Shown here: positions 6,502 through 12,883 of the stretch, piece after piece
Position numbering within the stretch: the first letter of the stretch is position 1
Layout of the letters: each line of letters opens with the position of its first letter
DNA from: Candidatus Peregrinibacteria bacterium RIFOXYB2_FULL_32_7
GTDB taxonomy: Bacteria; Patescibacteriota; Gracilibacteria; UBA1369; GWF2-33-10
DNA: 14,621 nucleotides
Assembly (NCBI GenBank): GCA_001787465.1
Contig: MFXJ01000010.1
Span: 1,731 to 16,351, forward strand
Direction: 5' to 3'
Made by a program: the position numbers and the translations under genes
The notes under the pieces: model-generated
What the model was told of the DNA's origin: nothing
The model's input: the letters and a program-made list of their open reading frames with translations, nothing else
Database searches by the model: none

Positions 6502-9500
6502 ATTTTATCGCCTTATTATAAGTCTCCAATCCCAAATCATCAACCAAAGCCTGTCCTTTTTCATCTTTAACAAAATGAGTTAAAGGCATACCTTGATAAT
6601 TTTGCATAACTTCTCGCTTCAAAGCTTCTTTATTTGTTTTTCCAGCTCTAAAAGCTGATACAATTTCAGCTCCGCCAGCTTCATGCCCCCACGTTGTCTG
6701 CATATATTGTTCTTCTTCACTGCTATCGCCTAATACTCCAAGCCCAATACCATATTCTATCATTTTTTTTCTAGCCGCCAAAACTCCTTTATGACCTTTT
6801 CCGGCTCTAGCGTAAGCTTTGAATCCCTCAAATATAGCGTATCTATAAGCTCCAAGCTGAATTGATGGCGGCATAACTGATTTCACATTAAGCTCATCTC
6901 TCCAATAACCAGGCTTTGTTTCTGCTGTTTGTATCGGATTATTTGCTGAATCAAGCACAACTTTTCCCCCCTCATTTTTAAAAGATTCTTCAAATATATA
7001 TCTATCTATATTCACAAATTTAAGCAAAATTTTCTCAAAATATTTATCATCCATCATGCCGCTATAAAAAATCAATTGCTTATAACAGTTTGAAATACAG
7101 TTCGTAGAGATTTTATCAGAAGCATCCTCACGTCTATTCATGCCAGTTTTGAAATCTCTCTCAGTAATATGCCACAAGATCTCCTCTGACCAATCAGGAT
7201 CAGCCGGTCCTTTAAATCGTCCAAAAGCTTTATTAAGCCGTTCAGCGGCTTTATCAGATTCGCAAAGTCGATCACCGGACATCCACCATTGCCAAATTAA
7301 ATAATCTGGATATTGAGCATTACCATGTGCGAATGGCTTAAGCGCGCAAATAAATTCTAATTCTGTTTGATAGTGATAACCTTTTTCTTCCATATATCTA
7401 GCAATTCTCTCAGGCGGCTTAAACTCTACTCTTTTTTTATCCTGATCAATCACATTCATCGCGTTTTCAATCGGTGGGAAATCGTTTAATTTTTCTTGAG
7501 AAAGCGTCATTAATGTATCTTCAGTTAAAATCCCTAATTCATAACCTTTATAGAAATAATAAAAACATTTCTGCGGAGTTGATTTGCCGTCATCAATCGA
7601 GTATCGAAAAGCGCCTTCATAATGCATACTATCAACCCACGGCGGACGCTGACCTGAATGTATCGCATGTTCAATTTTCTCCACGCCTTCTTCCCATATA
7701 AACATTTGATTTTGCTCAGCTCGAACTAGATCTTTAAATTCATTTGCCTTGCTCAAATATTTTGATTTTGCAGTTTTTCTAAGTTCTACGGTAGCATTCT
7801 TACCATAACGTTTATTATAAGCATATTCAGCTTGAGTTTGACTATAGATTCTGGCACCAAGAGTCTGTTCAATTGCTTGCCAAACAGCTTTGTGCCCAAA
7901 ATTTAAATCACCAATATGTTCAGCTTTATACTCCAATATAGCTTTTAACTGAAATTCATCACGACAATCCCACAAAAGATCTTGAACCTCACCTTCATCC
8001 ATTCCTTTAAACATCTCCATCCACTCATGAACCTTGCCATTTTCATCAGATTGAACTTTTGCTCTTTGTTTGCTTCCGTACGCGCTTGATCCTCCAATGT
8101 CTCCACCAACAGTATGCGCTCGGAAATTATCAAGAGTTTCATGATCTTCTTTTACATGTTGCCAAGCCTCAGAAAAAATCTTTCCGCAAGTATGAATAGA
8201 TAAAAATCTGGTATTAACCCATAAATCTTTAAAAAACGGGACATCAGGAATAGAAATCGCTTCAAAATTTTCTATTTGCTCATCAATTTTCTTCAAAAAA
8301 CTAATCGGCGTATTAAATTCTTTTTCAAAATTTTTAAAGGCAGAAATTATAACCGGATCATTTGAATTTGCGTCAAAAGCATTTAATCTATTTTTTATAG
8401 CCTCAAGATCATCTCCAGCCTTATCAAAATTACTCGAATCATATTTAGCACCAGCTTCTTTTATTCTTTGTTTTAATCTATCTAAATTCAAATAATATAA
8501 CTTTTTCACGTCAGAACCTGATTTTACTTTTTCCAAAATTCGATTAATTTCCGCCAACATATCAGCTTTTTTCTCAGCTGGACTTTTATCTTTTTCTGGT
8601 TTTTTCTCTTCTGGCTCATCATCGTCTAAACCAGCTTTAGCTCCAGCTAGAATTGATTTGCCGTTAGCGCCATTTTGATGATTCGCCGCAATTCGAGAAA
8701 GTTTGTCTGAAACTTCATTTTGTTTTCGAAAAATATCAAAATCAATATTATTTCTCTCACATATTTTTCTAAATAAATTTATGATTTCTCCATATTCTGT
8801 ACTATAATTTCGGCCTGTATTAATAGCTTCCTGCGCATCTATTTCTTTTATAATTCCTCTCCTTCTTACTGCTTGTGCTGAGACATCTTCTACCTGCGGA
8901 TTTGAAATCCCATAAAAAACATTAAACAAATTTTCCAATTGTCCAAATTCATTATCAACAATCACCTCATCCGCACGTTTTTCAAATTCATCTTTCATTT
9001 GATCTTGCCTGACATGATGCAATTCTTCACTTAAAAAATCAGCTAACATCGCATCAACTTCTTGTTTATCAGTATCCAAATTTAATTTTCGTGCTTTCAA
9101 AACCTCTTCATAATCCTCAAAAACAATAATTTCATAGCCAGTATCATCCTGATTCGGCATTTGAAATCCAAGCGGAGATGAAGCATTAATAGCCGCCTCC
9201 GCACGATTAACATCCTTGATTCGTTGAGTAGTTGAATTATTATAAGCACCCTCGATCCCCAGATGTTTTTTCAAAGCTAGAGACAAACTATTTCTATTTT
9301 GAAAACGAATTTTGATACTAGCGGAATCACTTTCAATTTTAGAAACTAAAGCCTGAGTTTCATGACCACGCTGACAGAAATCATATTTATGATCTTTAGC
9401 TTTCTTAACTTCTTTTGATTTTTTCAAAATATTTCTTGCATTTTCTTTTCTTTTATATAATTGAAAAATTCCCGCATATTTTTCCAAAGCATTTGAATCA

Positions 9501-12043
9501 TCAGAATTTGAATCTTGAATCTCTTTAAATTTTTTAAAAAATAATTTGGAACGCTCAGCGGGATCAGTAGTCGCCATTATACGTTTTTTAAAATTTTCCG
9601 GCTTTTCTAACGCAGCTTCATAAGTTAAACCTATCAAACCTTTTCTTCTCGCTTCAATAAAACTTTTGCTAGTACTTACCGCTCTAGCTTCCAAATCCTG
9701 CCTAACCTTCTCACCCTGAGAATTATTATCAGCTATTGCTTTAGACATAAACGCAATAGCCTGACCTTTATCTTCACCAAAATCTTTATCCAAATCAACT
9801 CCCATTTTTTTAAATCTCTCTTTATTTTGCTCAATTAAATTTCTTCTCCACATTCTTTTTATTACCTCTTCTTGAGAATCATCGCTCTCTTTTATTTCTG
9901 TTTGCTTAAGTTCTGATTGCAATTTTTCAAAATATAAAATCCCTTTATCTTCCTCACTTAAATCCATTTCATCAGTAATAGCGTCAAGAGCTCTTAATTG
10001 TTTTTGAATCACTAATTCCTGTTTTCTAACTTCATCTATTTCCGCATCCATATTTTTCAAAAACCCTCTACTCCTTTTCCATTCATCAGCATCTTGTATG
10101 AGACCTTGTTGATAATCATGCAAAGACCTATCAAATTTTTGTAAATTTAATCTAACTTTATCCGCATCAATTTCTCCTTCAATCGGTTCTATAGCTCCAT
10201 CAAAAATTCCTCTCATCCTTTGAATAAATCCGTCTGCATCATCAACTTGAGAAACTGCAAAAGAATCTTTAATTTGTTTAAGAAGACCTGAAATTTTTTG
10301 CGATTCAAGAGATTTCAAAAATAATTTATATTGTTTTTTGATATCATCTGGATCCGTTATTCCTTCAATTTGTTTTACGAATATTTCCGCATTTGGCAAA
10401 ATATATTGTTGCAACAAACTTCTAACATTATCATAATGTCTACCTCTTCCTGAATCGCTATAATTTTTAATACTACCTAAAAATTTATCAGAATCAAAAG
10501 CAACACCATCAAACGAATCTTCATTAATAAATTCACTAATATCTTGATATCGCTCTTTAAATTCTGAAATCACCTCGCTATCTCCTTCCGTCAAATCTAG
10601 CTCTTGAAGCAAAGCTCCAAAACGTTGATTTAACTCTTCTCTTGAACTTGATTCTCTGCAAGACAAACCAAATTTAAAAATATCTTGCATTAAAGAAGGA
10701 GTATCACTATCAAAACTGATTTGATCAGGATCTAAATATTTCGCTTCAGGCCTATAAGTTAACTTTTCAAGCAATTCACTAGAAAATTTCTTGCTATCAT
10801 CTACCTCTTGCTCTTTTCTTCTAGCTAAAGATAATTTTTTTCGTTCAAGTTTATCACGTTCTTTTCCTAAATTTTCACGTAAACTAGGAATATCCTTTTT
10901 TGACAAAGTCTGTCTTCCTGAAGTTAATTGTTGAAATTCTTTATCTAAATTCTGCCTTGTAAGTCCAGCCATAAAAGCAGTTTTTTTATCCAAAGAAATT
11001 ACGCTTGGCTTCTTTCCTTTTGCTTTTTTAACCGCTTCAAGATTTTGTATCGCGGCAATTATACCCATTTCAAGTTTAACTTTTATATCTTTGCCCAAAG
11101 TTTCCGCATCAATTTCTTTTGCGGACATCGCATCTCTTATGTGTCCAAAATTTGCCAAATCAACTCTTTCAGCTAATAATTCATTATATCCGTCACGATG
11201 AAGAACTCCTTCATAAGTAACTCCAATAATTTCATTTTCCTGCAAGTAATATTGCATAGCGAGTGGAAAAGCTTGAACGCTAGCTGGCCCATTGCTTATA
11301 TCTTTTTTTGCCAAATCTTTTAAATCAGCTCTAACATCATTAGGAAAAGCTCGCAAATATTTCATAAATTTTCTAATATGCTCGGATGGTAATAAATTTT
11401 CTAAAAAATCTGCCACATGATCTTCAAAATCCCCCCATCTCTCTTGAAGCTCCATAGTAGTCGGAAATTCTTCTTTAACTCGCTTCTCAAAAGCTATATC
11501 TTCCTTTAATAATTTAAAATATTGTCCAACAGAATAAATTTCAGGTATTTTAACTTCTTCTCCTAGATTCTTGCCTTTCAAAACCGTAGCTAATTGATCT
11601 CTAATTTTTTGAATTTCAGAAAAAACCTTATTCCAATCTGCTTTTTCATACACACTGTCATACACATATCTAATCTTCCATCCCTCATGATCTGGATATG
11701 GAATCTTTCTAAAATCACTTGCCGTAAATTGGCGCAAAAACCTTTTCTCACTTTCTCCAAATTCCTGCCCTCTCTCAATCCTAGCAACAAAAGAATCAAA
11801 ATAACTTTTTAATATCATATTTTCCTGAATTTGCTCTCCTTTTCCTTTCTGCTCTAGCATTTCAAAAACTTTTTGCTCCTCTTCAGTTCTTATTTTCCCC
11901 TCCAAAATCTCATATATTTTCTTCTCCATCTTATCTAAATTTTCATTAGCCATTCCTCCATCTTCTGTAACCGCAAAAACCATTCTTTTTTCTCCAAAAG
12001 AAAATTTATTAGCAAACCAATTTTTTATGTGTTCTAAACTCAT
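6500..12043 (-). CDS. Giant helix-rich protein of unknown function (1847 aa)
   Basis: I do not recognise this protein. It starts MSLEHIKNWFANKF at the ATG 12043-12041, without a Shine-Dalgarno sequence. It has no signal peptide and no membrane segment, so it is probably cytoplasmic or exported by a dedicated system. Roughly residues 1-1140 are very rich in Lys, Glu, Asp and Gln and look helical, with a probable coiled coil near 385-430 (KERDKLERKK). A charged, Pro-containing linker lies at about 1139-1161. The remaining 690 residues are less charged and richer in Trp, Tyr, Gly and Cys (for example LIWQWWMSGDRLC), suggesting a separate folded domain. E1006-E-L-H-H1010-VRQ recalls a decayed HExxH site. 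It converges with thrS, and a VirB6-like gene lies upstream on the same strand. A structural or secretion-linked role is a guess. Confidence 0.9.
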   Translation of the reverse strand: MSLEHIKNWFANKFSFGEKRMVFAVTEDGGMANENLDKMEKKIYEILEGKIRTEEEQKVFEMLEQKGKGEQIQENMILKSYFDSFVARIERGQEFGESEKRFLRQFTASDFRKIPYPDHEGWKIRYVYDSVYEKADWNKVFSEIQKIRDQLATVLKGKNLGEEVKIPEIYSVGQYFKLLKEDIAFEKRVKEEFPTTMELQERWGDFEDHVADFLENLLPSEHIRKFMKYLRAFPNDVRADLKDLAKKDISNGPASVQAFPLAMQYYLQENEIIGVTYEGVLHRDGYNELLAERVDLANFGHIRDAMSAKEIDAETLGKDIKVKLEMGIIAAIQNLEAVKKAKGKKPSVISLDKKTAFMAGLTRQNLDKEFQQLTSGRQTLSKKDIPSLRENLGKERDKLERKKLSLARRKEQEVDDSKKFSSELLEKLTYRPEAKYLDPDQISFDSDTPSLMQDIFKFGLSCRESSSREELNQRFGALLQELDLTEGDSEVISEFKERYQDISEFINEDSFDGVAFDSDKFLGSIKNYSDSGRGRHYDNVRSLLQQYILPNAEIFVKQIEGITDPDDIKKQYKLFLKSLESQKISGLLKQIKDSFAVSQVDDADGFIQRMRGIFDGAIEPIEGEIDADKVRLNLQKFDRSLHDYQQGLIQDADEWKRSRGFLKNMDAEIDEVRKQELVIQKQLRALDAITDEMDLSEEDKGILYFEKLQSELKQTEIKESDDSQEEVIKRMWRRNLIEQNKERFKKMGVDLDKDFGEDKGQAIAFMSKAIADNNSQGEKVRQDLEARAVSTSKSFIEARRKGLIGLTYEAALEKPENFKKRIMATTDPAERSKLFFKKFKEIQDSNSDDSNALEKYAGIFQLYKRKENARNILKKSKEVKKAKDHKYDFCQRGHETQALVSKIESDSASIKIRFQNRNSLSLALKKHLGIEGAYNNSTTQRIKDVNRAEAAINASSPLGFQMPNQDDTGYEIIVFEDYEEVLKARKLNLDTDKQEVDAMLADFLSEELHHVRQDQMKDEFEKRADEVIVDNEFGQLENLFNVFYGISNPQVEDVSAQAVRRRGIIKEIDAQEAINTGRNYSTEYGEIINLFRKICERNNIDFDIFRKQNEVSDKLSRIAANHQNGANGKSILAGAKAGLDDDEPEEKKPEKDKSPAEKKADMLAEINRILEKVKSGSDVKKLYYLNLDRLKQRIKEAGAKYDSSNFDKAGDDLEAIKNRLNAFDANSNDPVIISAFKNFEKEFNTPISFLKKIDEQIENFEAISIPDVPFFKDLWVNTRFLSIHTCGKIFSEAWQHVKEDHETLDNFRAHTVGGDIGGSSAYGSKQRAKVQSDENGKVHEWMEMFKGMDEGEVQDLLWDCRDEFQLKAILEYKAEHIGDLNFGHKAVWQAIEQTLGARIYSQTQAEYAYNKRYGKNATVELRKTAKSKYLSKANEFKDLVRAEQNQMFIWEEGVEKIEHAIHSGQRPPWVDSMHYEGAFRYSIDDGKSTPQKCFYYFYKGYELGILTEDTLMTLSQEKLNDFPPIENAMNVIDQDKKRVEFKPPERIARYMEEKGYHYQTELEFICALKPFAHGNAQYPDYLIWQWWMSGDRLCESDKAAERLNKAFGRFKGPADPDWSEEILWHITERDFKTGMNRREDASDKISTNCISNCYKQLIFYSGMMDDKYFEKILLKFVNIDRYIFEESFKNEGGKVVLDSANNPIQTAETKPGYWRDELNVKSVMPPSIQLGAYRYAIFEGFKAYARAGKGHKGVLAARKKMIEYGIGLGVLGDSSEEEQYMQTTWGHEAGGAEIVSAFRAGKTNKEALKREVMQNYQGMPLTHFVKDEKGQALVDDLGLETYNKAIK

Positions 12044-12072
12044 TAAAAGACATATAATAATCTTTATATTTT

Positions 12073-12103
12073 ATCATATTTTGAAAGAACTGAGAATTGT
12101 AAA
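12073..12103 (-). promoter_or_regulatory. Possible promoter of the giant gene
   Basis: On the minus strand, TTTACA (12103-12098) and TATGAT (12078-12073) are separated by 19 bases, slightly longer than ideal. Transcription would start about 20-25 bases before the ATG at 12043. The upstream region is very AT-rich, so other -10 choices such as TATTAT nearer the start are possible. Confidence 0.3.
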
Positions 12104-12116
12104 CTTAAGAACTGAG
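12085..12116. repeat. Short direct repeat in the divergent intergenic region
   Basis: AAGAACTGAG occurs at 12085-12094 and again at 12107-12116, a 22-base period. It overlaps the putative -35 of the giant gene's promoter. The two copies could be a regulator site or replication slippage in simple sequence. The whole gap 12044-12246 is AT-rich and otherwise holds only the two divergent promoters. Confidence 0.45.
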
Positions 12117-12187
12117 GGCTTAGAATTATAGTTTTTGATGGATTTTTTTAGAGAAATGTGGTCTAGATAAAATTTTTAATAAAAAAT

Positions 12188-12216
12188 TTGACAAAAAGAG
12201 AAAAAGATATTATTTT
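12188..12216 (+). promoter_or_regulatory. Sigma70-like promoter for the small + strand genes
   Basis: A perfect -35, TTGACA (12188-12193), is followed after 17 bases by TATTTT (12211-12216), which matches the -10 consensus at four of six positions. Transcription would begin near 12223, about 24 bases before the ATG at 12247. It is divergent from the giant gene. This is the best consensus -35 in the intergenic parts of the window. Confidence 0.5.
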
Positions 12217-12246
12217 GTCCATGTTATTTAATTAAAAAAATATTTT

Positions 12247-12414
12247 ATGGAAACAGTAGCAAATGATAACATTCCCACAAATGATCCCTTAAATTTAACC
12301 CCAGAAGTATTACCACAAGTTGAGCCAATAAGATTAAGAATAGGAATAGGAATAGAGGGGACTGATCATGAAGATAATATTTTTATATTAGATGATCCTG
12401 TTTGTGGAGACTAA
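12247..12414 (+). CDS. Small acidic 55-aa protein of unknown function
   Basis: An ATG at 12247 opens a 55-codon frame ending in TAA at 12412-12414. The protein begins METVANDNIP, has a Pro-rich middle (TPEVLPQVEP), then RLRIGIGIEG, partly from a GGAATA microrepeat at about 12341-12356, and ends in an acidic tail with one Cys (DDPVCGD). It has no membrane segment or signal peptide. The promoter just upstream, the normal start distance and the TAA stop support a real gene; the short length argues for caution. Its small size and the Cys near the C-terminus could fit a peptide precursor, but no modifying enzyme is visible. The next small gene follows after 52 bases on the same strand. Confidence 0.45.
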   Translation: METVANDNIPTNDPLNLTPEVLPQVEPIRLRIGIGIEGTDHEDNIFILDDPVCGD

Positions 12415-12466
12415 GAATTGAAAAATTATATTAGAATTAAATAGTATTTTTTTAGTCATATTAATT

Positions 12467-12847
12467 ATGTCACTTGGAGAATACAGATTAATTGATAATA
12501 ATCATGATGATATATTACGATTTGCCATAACTGCTTTTACAGATAATCCTTTGTTAATTCAAACAATTGAACTTAGGCACATTATTGGTTTTAATGTAAA
12601 AATTGGATTAGTAACAAATCCTTATCAATATTTTTTAAATATTGATAACAATGACACTGATCGAACAGATTCCAATTATCATTTTTTATATGAAACTTTA
12701 TTTGCGAGTGCTATAAAATATACATTTCCTGATAGGAAAAATTATAATCAAAATAATTATCCTCAACATTATTTCCCAATTTTTTTTGAAAATATCAATG
12801 ATCTTTCTTTATTTCTAAAATCTTTAATAGAGGGAGTAAGAAATTAA
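12467..12847 (+). CDS. Hypothetical protein, 126 aa, Asn/Asp-rich
   Basis: I do not recognise this protein. It is 126 residues, acidic, rich in Asn, Asp, Tyr and Phe, with no membrane segment. It starts MSLGEYRLIDNNHDDILRFA. A predicted mix of strands and helices ends in a helix (NDLSLFLKSLIEG), which suggests a compact single-domain fold. The ATG is preceded by AT-rich sequence without a Shine-Dalgarno, as elsewhere in the window. It lies 52 bases after the 55-codon gene and probably shares its transcript. It faces the VirB6-like gene, with only 33 bases between the two stop codons. The high A+T and Asn-rich composition fits either a local orphan gene or a horizontally acquired one. Confidence 0.65.
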   Translation: MSLGEYRLIDNNHDDILRFAITAFTDNPLLIQTIELRHIIGFNVKIGLVTNPYQYFLNIDNNDTDRTDSNYHFLYETLFASAIKYTFPDRKNYNQNNYPQHYFPIFFENINDLSLFLKSLIEGVRN

Positions 12848-12863
12848 TTTTAATTTATTATCT

Positions 12864-12883
12864 TAAAAAATATATATTTTTTA
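12864..12883. terminator. AT-only palindrome between convergent genes
   Basis: Six A, TATATA and six T, flanked by T and A, form a perfect 20-base palindrome between the 126-codon gene and the convergent VirB6-like gene, including the latter's stop triplet (12881-12883). Both strands present a T-run, so it might help end transcription both ways. It has no G-C pairs, so any hairpin is weak and it may be chance. Confidence 0.25.

Noticed and set aside
6269..6583. Plus-strand frame running out of thrS across the palindrome into the giant gene
   Set aside because: It is an alternate frame of thrS followed by antisense of the giant gene; Lys-rich shadow translation only.
12170..12189. AT hairpin (AAATTTTT facing AAAAATTT) as terminator or riboswitch
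   Set aside because: It contains no G-C pairs, overlaps the -35 of the next promoter and is expected by chance in such AT-rich DNA.
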